NCBI GenBank assembly: GCA_003153335.1
Contig: PLYG01000538.1
Coordinates: forward strand, 1-13,957
Direction: 5' to 3'
DNA from: Betaproteobacteria bacterium
Lineage (GTDB): Bacteria; Pseudomonadota; Gammaproteobacteria; Burkholderiales; Casimicrobiaceae
Length of the DNA stretch: 13,957 nt
Below, in pieces: positions 7,085-13,957 of the stretch (position 1 is the first letter of the stretch; each line of letters begins with the position of its first letter). The notes under the pieces were generated by a model that was not told the origin of the DNA, searched no databases, and saw nothing but the letters and a program-made list of their open reading frames with translations. The translations under genes and the position numbers were made by a program.

Positions 7085-8743
7085 ATGGCAAACCGAACCG
7101 GTGGCAGGGTGTTGATCGATGCACTGAAGATTAATGGTGTTGAGAAGATGTTTGGTGTTCCAGGCGAGAGTTATCTTGAAGCGCTGGATGCACTGCATGA
7201 TCACAAACCACAGATAGATTACATCACCTGTCGCCAGGAGGGCGGAGCCAGCTTCATGGCTTGCGCTTACGGCCGTCTGACTGGCAAGGTGGGTATCTGT
7301 TTTGTCACCCGCGGCCCCGGCGCAACCAACGCGTCGATAGGTGTGCACACGGCTTTTCAGGATGCTGCGCCGATGATCTTGCTGGTGGGGCAGGTACCGC
7401 GCGGCAATATCGAACGCGAAGCGTTCCAGGAGATCGACTACCGTCGTATGTACGCTCAGATGGCCAAGTGGGTCGCGCAGATCGACGATCCGTCTCGGAT
7501 TCCCGAGTTTATCAACCGTGCTTTCCAGGTAGCCCAGTCTGGTCGCCCAGGTCCTGTGGTTCTGGCGCTTCCCGAAGATATGTTGCGCGAAAAAACCGAC
7601 GTGGCGGATTTGGCTCCGGCAAAACCGGTTCAGGCGAACCCGGGGTTGGCTGACCTGGAGCAGATGCAGTCGATGCTGGCGCAGGCGAAGAAACCGCTGG
7701 TGATCGTAGGTGGTTCTGTGTGGCGTGATGAGGCTCGTCTGGCATTTGAGGAATTTTGCCAGCGCAACAATATCCCGGTGGCAGCAGCGTTTCGTCGTCA
7801 GGGGCTATTTGATGCCCATCACGACTCTTACGTGGGTGATGTGGCCTGGGGAAATATTGATAGTCTGACAAAAGCGATCGACGAATGCGACCTGTTGATC
7901 AGCCTGGGTGCTCGCTTGGATGAAGGCACTACCTGCAAATACAGTGTGCTTAAACCCCCAGTACTCAAACAGAAGTTTATTCATATCTATCCGCAGGCGG
8001 AAGAACTGGGTCGTGTCTTCAAGGCTGATCTGATGATTAATTCGGGCGTCTGTGAAATGGCGTTTGCTCTGCAGAAACTGGACCTGAACAGCGGCGAGCG
8101 CTTTGCCGACTGGCGCGAACGTCTGCGCGCCGGTTACATCGAGTCTCTGATCGCAACACCGCAACCGGGTGATCTGGATATGGGGATGGTGATGGCGCAT
8201 CTGCGTGAAGTACTGCCACGCGATACCATCGTTACGGCCGGCGCCGGTAACTACGCCGACTGGCCGAACAAGATCTACCAGTACACCGGCTGCAGCACTA
8301 ACCTGTCTTCGATTAGTGGCGCCATGGGCTATGGCGTTCCGGCGGCCGCCATGGCCAGTATTGTTAATCCGCGCCGCGCTGTCGTCTGCTTCACCGGGGA
8401 CGGGGATTTCCTCATGAACGGTCAGGAGTTGGCGACGGCGATGCAGTACGGCGGCAAGCCAATCATTCTGGTCATCAATAACGGCCTGTACGGCACCATT
8501 CGTATGCATCAGCAGCGCCGCCATCCGGGGCGGGTCAGCGGCACCGAGCTGATGAACCCGGACTTTGCGATGTATGCACAGGCCTTTGGTGCCTATGGTG
8601 AAACCGTGACGCGCACTGAAGATTTCGCCGCCGCCTTTGCGCGTGCTCGGAAGTCCGGCCGTGCCGCCTTGCTGGAGCTGCAAATCGATCCGGAGTCCAT
8701 CTGCTACAACGCTCCGGCGCTTAGTGACATTGAGCCGCTGTGA
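7085..8743 (+). CDS. Thiamine-diphosphate-dependent enzyme, acetolactate-synthase-like
   Basis: Cytoplasmic ThDP-dependent decarboxylase, lyase or carboligase with the three-domain fold (pyrimidine-binding, central, PP-binding). It is 552 residues from the ATG at 7085. An in-frame ATG at 7070 exists, but MANRTGGRVLIDALK is the usual family N-terminus. The cofactor-activating Glu is Glu52 in RQEGGASFMA, so it is not glyoxylate carboligase, which lacks it. The PP/Mg motif runs from GDG (438-440) to NN (465-466). The segment AGAGNYADWPNKIYQY (385-400) and SGAMGYGVPAAAM resemble a poorly characterised acetolactate-synthase-like subgroup. No regulatory subunit gene is adjacent, so anabolic acetohydroxyacid synthase is unlikely. 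The sampled row 7141-7200 is 48% G+C, well below the flanking genes, suggesting transfer. The partner is the MmgE/PrpD gene downstream. The fold is certain; the substrate is unknown. Confidence 0.88.
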   Translation: MANRTGGRVLIDALKINGVEKMFGVPGESYLEALDALHDHKPQIDYITCRQEGGASFMACAYGRLTGKVGICFVTRGPGATNASIGVHTAFQDAAPMILLVGQVPRGNIEREAFQEIDYRRMYAQMAKWVAQIDDPSRIPEFINRAFQVAQSGRPGPVVLALPEDMLREKTDVADLAPAKPVQANPGLADLEQMQSMLAQAKKPLVIVGGSVWRDEARLAFEEFCQRNNIPVAAAFRRQGLFDAHHDSYVGDVAWGNIDSLTKAIDECDLLISLGARLDEGTTCKYSVLKPPVLKQKFIHIYPQAEELGRVFKADLMINSGVCEMAFALQKLDLNSGERFADWRERLRAGYIESLIATPQPGDLDMGMVMAHLREVLPRDTIVTAGAGNYADWPNKIYQYTGCSTNLSSISGAMGYGVPAAAMASIVNPRRAVVCFTGDGDFLMNGQELATAMQYGGKPIILVINNGLYGTIRMHQQRRHPGRVSGTELMNPDFAMYAQAFGAYGETVTRTEDFAAAFARARKSGRAALLELQIDPESICYNAPALSDIEPL

Positions 8744-8753
8744 AGAAGATGCG

Positions 8754-8888
8754 ATGATGGTCCAGAACAAAATGCCACTACTGAACAAACAACTGGAACG
8801 GTTCCATCCATCTGCCATCAACACTGGATTTACCCTTGCCGGCCGTCTTGAAGCAGACGGTGTAGATATAGTCAATCATGAAATGTGA
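8754..8888 (+). CDS. Possible small ORF, 44 residues, unknown
   Basis: The open frame lies in the 153-base gap between the ThDP and MmgE genes. It starts at a tandem ATG ATG (8754/8757), five bases after AAGAAG. It ends in a TGA that overlaps the GTGAGG ribosome-binding region of the next gene, a layout expected for a coupled reading frame. The translation begins MMVQNKMPLLNKQLERF and ends GRLEADGVDIVNHEM, with ordinary amino-acid composition and no Cys. I recognise no family. It could be a genuine small protein, a leader that couples translation of the two enzymes, or the remnant of a longer gene. It shares the low-GC character of its neighbours. Confidence 0.35.
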   Translation: MMVQNKMPLLNKQLERFHPSAINTGFTLAGRLEADGVDIVNHEM

Positions 8889-8890
8889 GG
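8887..8890 (+). promoter_or_regulatory. Ribosome-binding site selecting a GTG start for the MmgE/PrpD gene
   Basis: GAGG is followed by six bases (TTTCTC) and the GTG at 8897. The other in-frame GTG at 8885 lies on top of this site, so 8897 is the better start. The site also overlaps the stop codon of the preceding small ORF. Confidence 0.6.
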
Positions 8891-8896
8891 TTTCTC

Positions 8897-10246
8897 GTGG
8901 TACAAAGTGTTTCTGAATTTATCCGGGACTTGCGTTACGAAGATATTCCGGACGACGTATTGGCGGTGATGCGCCGCAGTTTGCTTGACACAATCGGCGT
9001 GGCAGCGATCGGTAGCACCACTCGCATGTGCGGCATTGTCAGAGAATTTGCGCGCACCCATATGCCGGCTGGAGAGAACGGGCCCGCAGCACGACTGCTG
9101 TTTTCCGGGCTAACTGTGAGCCCGATGGGCGCCGCGATGGCCGGGGCCTTCACCGTGGATTCCGTGGACGCCCATGATGGTTATTCCAAGGTGAAAGGCC
9201 ATGCCGGTTCCGGCGTATTTCCGGCGGTTATAGCGGTGATTGATGACCTGCGCCGACAGGGGAAAAAGGTATCGGGACGTAACCTGCTACTCGCCCTGAC
9301 TATTGGCTATGAAGTGGGTTATCGATCTGGTCTTTGTCTGCATGGCACCGTGCCTGACTACCATACCTCCGGTGCCTGGACGGCGGTGGGCGCCGCTGCT
9401 GCCGCGGCTCGTCTGCTGGGGTTGGATTCCGGGCAGATTCGTCATGCTCTGGGTATTGCCGAATATCATGGTCCGCGCAGTCAAATGATGCGATGTATCG
9501 ACCATCCCACCATGTTGCGCGATGGTGTCGGCTGGGGTTCCCCGGCCGGCGTTTCTGCAGCCTATATGGCGCAGTTGGGATTTACCGGAGCACCGGCGAT
9601 CACTACAGAAGGTGAAGAGGCCGAGTCATATTGGCATGACCTGGGTGCGCGTTGGGAAGTAAACAACACCCACTATAAAGCCTATCCAGTCTGCCGCTGG
9701 GCCCATCCTGCACTCGATGCCGTGAAGGATCTCATGCGTGAACACAAGCTCATCAGCAGCGATATTGAAAGCGCGCGGATCAAGACTTTCCATTACGCCA
9801 CCCGTCTGGCCGGTCATGCGCCAAAAAACATGGAGGAACTGACTTACGCGCTGGCATATCCCTTTGCCATTATGGCTGTACACGGTGAAATGGGTCCGCG
9901 CCAGTTGCGTGAGGGTATTTTGGAAGATGCTGAAGTACAGCGTATCAGCCACGCGACGGAACTGGTGGATGACGAGCACTACACTCGTATCAGCATCGAC
10001 AAACGCTGGGCGGATGTGACGCTCTTTCTGACCGATGGGCGTGAAATCCAGTCCGCTGCACGGACACCGCGTGGCGATCCGGATAACCCGCTGTCCGATC
10101 AGGAGATCAGCGATAAATTCCACCTGCTTGCCGATGACGTAATCGGTACTCCGCGCGCCAAGGAGATCGAACAGCTGGTGGCCCAAGTTGACCAGGATAG
10201 CTTCAATTTGGATACCTTACTGGTCTTGATCTGCTCTGCAGTCTGA
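8897..10246 (+). CDS. MmgE/PrpD family protein
   Basis: Member of the MmgE/PrpD fold, whose known enzymes include 2-methylcitrate dehydratase, cis-aconitate decarboxylase and iminodisuccinate epimerase. All act on di- or tricarboxylates without a metal cofactor. It is 449 residues from the GTG at 8897, close to the family's usual size. Family blocks are VDSVDAHDGYSKVKGHAGSG (His93 and His102), PDYHTSGAWTAVGAAAAAAR (His156) and HYKAYPVCRWAHPALDAV near residue 260. At IDHPTMLRDGVGWG (around residue 201) an Arg sits where I recall Lys in many relatives. The sampled row 9661-9720 is 55% G+C. It probably shares a transcript with the ThDP enzyme. A dehydratase, decarboxylase or epimerase role are all open, and sequence alone does not choose. 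Confidence 0.87.
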   Translation: MVQSVSEFIRDLRYEDIPDDVLAVMRRSLLDTIGVAAIGSTTRMCGIVREFARTHMPAGENGPAARLLFSGLTVSPMGAAMAGAFTVDSVDAHDGYSKVKGHAGSGVFPAVIAVIDDLRRQGKKVSGRNLLLALTIGYEVGYRSGLCLHGTVPDYHTSGAWTAVGAAAAAARLLGLDSGQIRHALGIAEYHGPRSQMMRCIDHPTMLRDGVGWGSPAGVSAAYMAQLGFTGAPAITTEGEEAESYWHDLGARWEVNNTHYKAYPVCRWAHPALDAVKDLMREHKLISSDIESARIKTFHYATRLAGHAPKNMEELTYALAYPFAIMAVHGEMGPRQLREGILEDAEVQRISHATELVDDEHYTRISIDKRWADVTLFLTDGREIQSAARTPRGDPDNPLSDQEISDKFHLLADDVIGTPRAKEIEQLVAQVDQDSFNLDTLLVLICSAV

Positions 10247-10391
10247 CCGGGAGAAGCCAAACCCCCAACAGCCAAGTCCCGGGCCATTAAGGAGACTTAT
10301 CGGAGCAATCTTTTATACTAATCCGATTGTATTCCGAACTGAAGCTGGCCGTTCCCGTCGTAAGCTACCCTCTTCCGATCTTGCGCGAACA
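10247..10391 (+). other. Intergenic region before the flavoprotein gene, containing repeat copy 2
   Basis: This 145-base gap is taken up largely by the second direct-repeat copy. The rest (10325-10391) holds no ORF and no clear ribosome-binding site before the flavoprotein ATG; the bases just before it read CTTGCGCGAACA. Translation may therefore rely on a weak or absent Shine-Dalgarno sequence. No terminator hairpin is obvious after the MmgE/PrpD stop. Confidence 0.5.
10272..10324 (+). repeat. Imperfect direct repeat, copy 2 (right border of the ThDP/MmgE block)
   Basis: Second copy of the 53-base repeat, 3329 bases from copy 1 and in the same orientation, with TCCCGGGCCATTA at 10277-10289. 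It ends 67 bases before the flavoprotein start. Here the T-rich segment contains TATACT (10314-10319), a good -10-like hexamer, where copy 1 has TGTGCT. No consensus -35 is found 16-18 bases upstream, so promoter activity would need an activator or an alternative sigma factor. Confidence 0.85.
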
Positions 10392-12806
10392 ATGAAGACC
10401 CATACCCAGGTGGTAATTATCGGTGGCGGCGTCGTGGGCGCCAGCGTTCTCTATCATCTGACCAAGATCGGCTGGACCGACGTCCTGCTCCTCGAAAAGC
10501 ACGAGTTGACGTCCGGCTCAACCTGGCACGCTGCGGGAGGTGTCCACACCTACAATAGTGACGCCAATGTCTCCCGGCTGCAAAAATACACGATCGACCT
10601 TTACCACGAAATCGAACGGATTTCCGGCCAATCGTGCGGGCTTCACGCGACAGGCAACCTTGTTCTCGCTGCGAACCAGACGGTGCTCGACAACATTCGA
10701 ATGATGCACAGCCGCAGCCAATATCTGGGCCTCGAGATGCAGCTCATTTCGCCGCGCGAGGCCAGGGAACTCAATCCTCTGATTGACGACAAGGAATTCA
10801 TCGGCGCGTTGCACCGCAAGGACGGCGGGCACGTCGATCCGAACGGCGTGACGCAAGCCTATGCCATCGCCGCCCGCAAGGCAGGCGCGGAAATCCAGCG
10901 CTTCACGCAGGTCACCGGGCTCGAGCCCCGTCCCGACGGCGGCTGGCTGGTGATCACCGACAAGGGCGAGATCATTTGCGAGCATGTCGTCAATGCCGCC
11001 GGCCTGTGGGCGCGCGAAGTCGGGCACATGGCAGGTATCGAGCTGCCCGTGCTCGCCATGGAACACATGTACATTGTTACTGAAGACATTCCGGAGGTGG
11101 TTGCGTTCGGTCGCGAACTGCTGCCGACCACCGACTATTCGGGCGAGATATACCTGCGACAGGAGGGTAAGGGCGTCCTCATGGGGACCTACGAGCAGGA
11201 TTGCCGCGTGTGGTCCCCGGACGTGACACCGTGGGACTTCAACATGCAGCTCCTGCCGGACGATCTGGACCGCCTGTCGAGTCATCTTGAGATTGGATTC
11301 AGGCATTTTCCTCCTATCGGCCGTGCCGGCATCAAGAGGGTCGTCAATGGCCCATTCACCTTCGCGCCCGACGGCAACCCTCTGGTCGGACCGGTGCGCG
11401 GTTTGCGGAACTACTGGTGCGCCTGCGGCGTGATGGCCGGTTTCGCGCAAGGCGGGGGCGTCGGTCTGGCGCTGTCGCGGTGGATGGCAGAAGGCGATCC
11501 CGGCGCCGATCTCTTCGCGATGGATGTTGCCCGCTATGGTCCGTTCGCGACGCCCGCCTACACGAATGTCAAGGTGCAGGAGAACTACAGGCGCCGCTTT
11601 CGTATGTCTTTTCCCAACGAAGAGTTGCCTGCTGCGCGTCCGCTGCGACGCACGCCCGTCTACGACCGGTTGCAGGCCGCGGGCGCCGTTTTCGGCGCCA
11701 ATTTCGGCCTTGAAGTTGCGCTCTGGTACGCACCAAAGGGCATGGAACCGGTCGAGACGCTGACCTACCGCCGTTCCAATGCGTTCCCCGTGGTGCGCGA
11801 AGAGTGTCATGCGGTGCGCAACGCCGTCGGCCTCATGGAAATATCGGGCTTCGGCAAGTATGAAATCGCGGGGCCTGACGCCGCAACCTGGCTAAGCAGG
11901 TTGCTCGCCGGCAAGGTGCCCGCGCCAGGGCGCATGGCGCTCGCGCCGATGTTGAACGAGCAGGGCCGCATCATCGGCGACTTTTCGCTGGCCTGCGTGG
12001 CGCGCGACCGCTTCCTCATGATCGGATCGGGCGTGGCCGAGATTTATCACATGCGCTGGTTCGAGCTGCATCCCCCACCCACCGGCACAGTAATCCGCGC
12101 TCTGCCGCACGCCCTGACCGGCTTCGCGATTGCAGGACCGCGTTCGCGCGAGTTGTTGCAACGTCTGGCCAGGGCGGATGTCTCAGGCGGTGCATTCAAG
12201 TTTTTTGACGTCCGCGAGATGGCAGTCGGCATGGTGCCGGCGACCGTCATCCGTGCGAGCTATACCGGCGACCTTGGCTATGAAATCTGGGTCACGCCTG
12301 ACTATCAGGTCACGCTTTATGAGCAACTCGTCGAAGCGGGCAACGACCTCGGCCTTCGTCATTTCGGCAGCCGTGCGTTGATGTCGCTTCGGCTGGAGAA
12401 GGGATACGGCGCTTTCTTGCGCGAGTTTCGCTCCGATTACACGCCGATGGAAACCGGTCTCGGTCGTTTTGTGGCGTATGACAAGGCCGACTTCATCGGT
12501 CGCGAAGCGGCTCTGCATGATCGCGCGGCGCCACCCGCGAAAAGGCTGGTAACACTGGTCGTCGCGGCGAACGGCGCGGAAGCGGCCGGCTATGAGACGA
12601 TTTTGAAGGATGGCAGGGCAGTGGGTCAGGTGACCTCCGGCGGCTATGCGCACTGGGCGGAGAAGAGCGTCGCCCTGGGCTACGTTCGGTCCGATCTGGC
12701 GAAGGACGGCGAGACATTCGTGATCGGCATCATCGGTGACGATTGTCCCGCGCGCATCCAGATGACGCCCCTCTTTGACCCGGATGGCGGACGGCAGCGA
12801 AGCTAA
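10392..12806 (+). CDS. Dimethylglycine/sarcosine dehydrogenase-like flavoprotein (DAO + FAO_M + GcvT domains)
   Basis: Oxidative N-demethylase. The FAD domain oxidises an N-methyl group and the C-terminal folate domain passes the one-carbon unit to tetrahydrofolate as 5,10-methylene-THF. It is 804 residues. The N-terminal dinucleotide motif VVIIGGGVVGASVLYHL has GGGVVG at 11-16. GSTWHAAGG has His46 at the position of the histidine that holds FAD covalently in mammalian dimethylglycine dehydrogenase. The DAO domain spans about 4-360, the FAO_M linker about 365-425, and GcvT plus its C-terminal barrel about 430-795, with SYTGDLGYEIW and LRLEKGYGAFLREF. The start matches the family N-terminus, although no good ribosome-binding site precedes it. 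G+C is high (70% in 11401-11460). The DddP-like gene follows after 11 bases. Substrates of close relatives include dimethylglycine, sarcosine and other N-methyl compounds; which one applies here is not decided. Confidence 0.9.
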   Translation: MKTHTQVVIIGGGVVGASVLYHLTKIGWTDVLLLEKHELTSGSTWHAAGGVHTYNSDANVSRLQKYTIDLYHEIERISGQSCGLHATGNLVLAANQTVLDNIRMMHSRSQYLGLEMQLISPREARELNPLIDDKEFIGALHRKDGGHVDPNGVTQAYAIAARKAGAEIQRFTQVTGLEPRPDGGWLVITDKGEIICEHVVNAAGLWAREVGHMAGIELPVLAMEHMYIVTEDIPEVVAFGRELLPTTDYSGEIYLRQEGKGVLMGTYEQDCRVWSPDVTPWDFNMQLLPDDLDRLSSHLEIGFRHFPPIGRAGIKRVVNGPFTFAPDGNPLVGPVRGLRNYWCACGVMAGFAQGGGVGLALSRWMAEGDPGADLFAMDVARYGPFATPAYTNVKVQENYRRRFRMSFPNEELPAARPLRRTPVYDRLQAAGAVFGANFGLEVALWYAPKGMEPVETLTYRRSNAFPVVREECHAVRNAVGLMEISGFGKYEIAGPDAATWLSRLLAGKVPAPGRMALAPMLNEQGRIIGDFSLACVARDRFLMIGSGVAEIYHMRWFELHPPPTGTVIRALPHALTGFAIAGPRSRELLQRLARADVSGGAFKFFDVREMAVGMVPATVIRASYTGDLGYEIWVTPDYQVTLYEQLVEAGNDLGLRHFGSRALMSLRLEKGYGAFLREFRSDYTPMETGLGRFVAYDKADFIGREAALHDRAAPPAKRLVTLVVAANGAEAAGYETILKDGRAVGQVTSGGYAHWAEKSVALGYVRSDLAKDGETFVIGIIGDDCPARIQMTPLFDPDGGRQRS

Positions 12807-12810
12807 AGGA
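12806..12810 (+). promoter_or_regulatory. Ribosome-binding site of the DddP-like gene
   Basis: AAGGA overlaps the last base of the flavoprotein stop codon and is seven bases from the ATG at 12818. This supports both the start choice and co-translation of the two genes. Confidence 0.6.
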
Positions 12811-12817
12811 AAAACGC

Positions 12818-13957
12818 ATGACTGAAATCTTCAAAGACGTCCGCAAGCAGGAATATCTGAATGCAGAAGGCGCGGACAAGCCGCTGAAGAGTCCGATTCC
12901 ACTCGCAACGCTCAAGCAGGCTCGCGCCTACCGCAAGGGGCGCATAGTCGAGAAATTACGCGAACACGATTGCGCGGCGATCCTGCTTTACGATCCCATC
13001 AACATTCACTACGCGCTCGATGTTTCCAACATGCAGGTCTGGGTGGCGCACAACGCGGCGAATTATGCGGTGGTGGGTGCGGATGGATACGCTATCGCCT
13101 TCGAATACGGCAAATCGGAGCATCTGGCCAAAGGCATCGAGACCGTCGACGAAGTGCGCACCGCGGTGCCGTGGTTCTACTTCTCGGCCGGCACTCGTCT
13201 GCTGGAAAGGCTGGAGAAATGGGCGGACGAAATCGCGGCGATAGTCCGCGAGCGTGGGGGCGGCAACATGCGGCTTGCCGTCGACAAGATGGAACCGCTC
13301 GGCGTCGATGCGTTGCGCAAGCGTGGCATCACGCTCGTGGAAGGCCAGGAACTGACCGAACATGCGCGCAAAATCAAGAGCCCGGAAGAGCTGGAGCTCA
13401 TGCGGTGGACCATCCGTGTCTGCGAGGCCGGCATGGCGCGCATGTACGAGCACTCGCTGCCCGGCAAGACCGAGCAGGAAATCTGGGCCGAGCTCCATTA
13501 CGAGAACATACGCTCCGGCGGCGAGTGGCTGGAAACGCGGCTCCTGGCGGCCGGCCCGCGCACCAATCCCTGGTTCCAGGAATGCTCGGACTACATCTGC
13601 CGGGACGGGGAGATACTCTCCTTCGATACCGACATGATCGGCCCCTACGGCTATTGCGCCGATCTGTCGCGCTCCTGGACCATCGGTCATCACCGTCTCT
13701 CAAACAAGCAAAGCGAGCTGTATGAAGCCGCGCTGAGCCAGATCAACCACAACCTGACGATCCTGCAGCCCGGTATCACGTTCGCCGAGTTCAACGAAAA
13801 AGCCTGGCGCATCCCCGAGAAGTACCAGGCGCGGCGCTATTCGTCCGCCCTCCACGGCGTTGGCATGGCCGACGAGTGGCCGTCGGTGCCGACCCACGTG
13901 GATTTCGCGCGTGCCTCCTCCGGCATCTTCGAGGAGAACATGTGCGTGTGCCTTGAA
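12818..13957 (+). CDS. dddP: DddP-like M24-fold protein (DMSP lyase family), partial at right edge
   Basis: Member of the M24 creatinase/aminopeptidase P fold that most resembles DddP, the iron-dependent lyase cleaving DMSP to acrylate and dimethyl sulfide. In all, 380 codons are visible. Metal ligands are Asp270, Asp272, Asp282, His346 and Glu380, the last codon in the window; the final Glu ligand lies beyond. These sit 25-26 residues before the Asp295, Asp297, Asp307, His371 and Glu406 I recall for Ruegeria lacuscaerulensis DddP. The proposed catalytic Asp377 corresponds to Asp352 in HGVGMADEWP. Further DddP-like blocks are SNMQVWVAHN, GGGNMRLAVDK and TRLLAAGPRTNPWFQEC. An AAGGA site at 12806-12810 sits seven bases before the ATG, and the gene lies 11 bases after the flavoprotein stop, so the two are co-transcribed. 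Divergent DddP-like proteins may lack DMSP activity. The alternative is an Xaa-Pro dipeptidase or creatinase-type hydrolase. Confidence 0.8.
   Translation, partial: MTEIFKDVRKQEYLNAEGADKPLKSPIPLATLKQARAYRKGRIVEKLREHDCAAILLYDPINIHYALDVSNMQVWVAHNAANYAVVGADGYAIAFEYGKSEHLAKGIETVDEVRTAVPWFYFSAGTRLLERLEKWADEIAAIVRERGGGNMRLAVDKMEPLGVDALRKRGITLVEGQELTEHARKIKSPEELELMRWTIRVCEAGMARMYEHSLPGKTEQEIWAELHYENIRSGGEWLETRLLAAGPRTNPWFQECSDYICRDGEILSFDTDMIGPYGYCADLSRSWTIGHHRLSNKQSELYEAALSQINHNLTILQPGITFAEFNEKAWRIPEKYQARRYSSALHGVGMADEWPSVPTHVDFARASSGIFEENMCVCLE

Noticed and set aside
7805..8875. 356-codon minus-strand frame
   Set aside because: Antisense to the ThDP enzyme, which carries the ThDP motif on the plus strand.
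6943..10324. Composite transposon or integron interpretation of the repeat-flanked block
   Set aside because: No transposase, integrase, terminal inverted repeats or attC-like structures are present. The repeats are diverged and lie next to gene starts.
10518..11810. 430-codon minus-strand frame
   Set aside because: Antisense to the flavoprotein. Long non-stop antisense frames are common in high-GC genes, and this one has no domain signature.
10392..12806. DMSP demethylase DmdA for the GcvT-containing protein
   Set aside because: DmdA is a stand-alone GcvT-family protein. This one has a full N-terminal FAD oxidase domain with the GSTWHAAGG motif typical of dimethylglycine/sarcosine dehydrogenases.

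Overview
The window is high-GC proteobacterial DNA, probably alphaproteobacterial. This is inferred from codon use, the Tat-exported solute-binding protein and the kinds of catabolic genes present. No rRNA, tRNA, CRISPR array, insertion sequence or recombinase was seen. Most of it reads as a catabolic locus for small methylated onium compounds (glycine betaine, dimethylglycine and/or dimethylsulfoniopropionate, DMSP). That theme is an inference from the gene set and is not proved by any one gene.

Left part, minus strand (1-5190): a complete oligopeptide/dipeptide-type ABC importer operon read right to left. It encodes a Tat-signal solute-binding protein, a DppB-type permease, a DppC-type permease and one long ATPase in which the DppD and DppF halves are fused. 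The ATPase runs off the left edge. The last three genes are coupled by short spacing or overlapping start/stop codons. A 531-base non-coding stretch (5191-5721) separates the importer from the next minus-strand gene, a betaine-homocysteine methyltransferase (BHMT) family protein with all three zinc cysteines.

Middle (about 6943-10324): a plus-strand block with an acetolactate-synthase-like thiamine diphosphate (ThDP) enzyme, a possible 44-residue small ORF and an MmgE/PrpD family protein. Sampled 60-base rows here are 48% and 55% G+C, against 70% in a row of the gene that follows, and the codon use looks gammaproteobacterial. The block is bracketed by two imperfect 53-base direct repeats (46/53 identical), one in the divergent BHMT/ThDP intergenic region and one just before the next gene. 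It looks like a separately acquired two-enzyme module dropped between genes that may once have been adjacent and divergent.

Right part, plus strand (10392 to the end): a dimethylglycine/sarcosine-dehydrogenase-like flavoprotein (FAD domain plus GcvT-like folate domain). Eleven bases later comes an M24-fold protein that resembles the DMSP lyase DddP closely. Its metal ligands and the Asp two residues before the conserved Trp-Pro fall at a constant offset from the DddP residues known from structure. It is cut by the right edge.

Together the genes suggest this scheme: the importer brings in an onium osmolyte or a related ligand; the BHMT-like enzyme removes one methyl group to homocysteine; the flavoprotein oxidatively demethylates the resulting dimethylated amine with tetrahydrofolate as acceptor; and the DddP-like enzyme cleaves DMSP or an analogue. 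The role of the inserted ThDP/MmgE pair is unknown and is the most novel part of the window.
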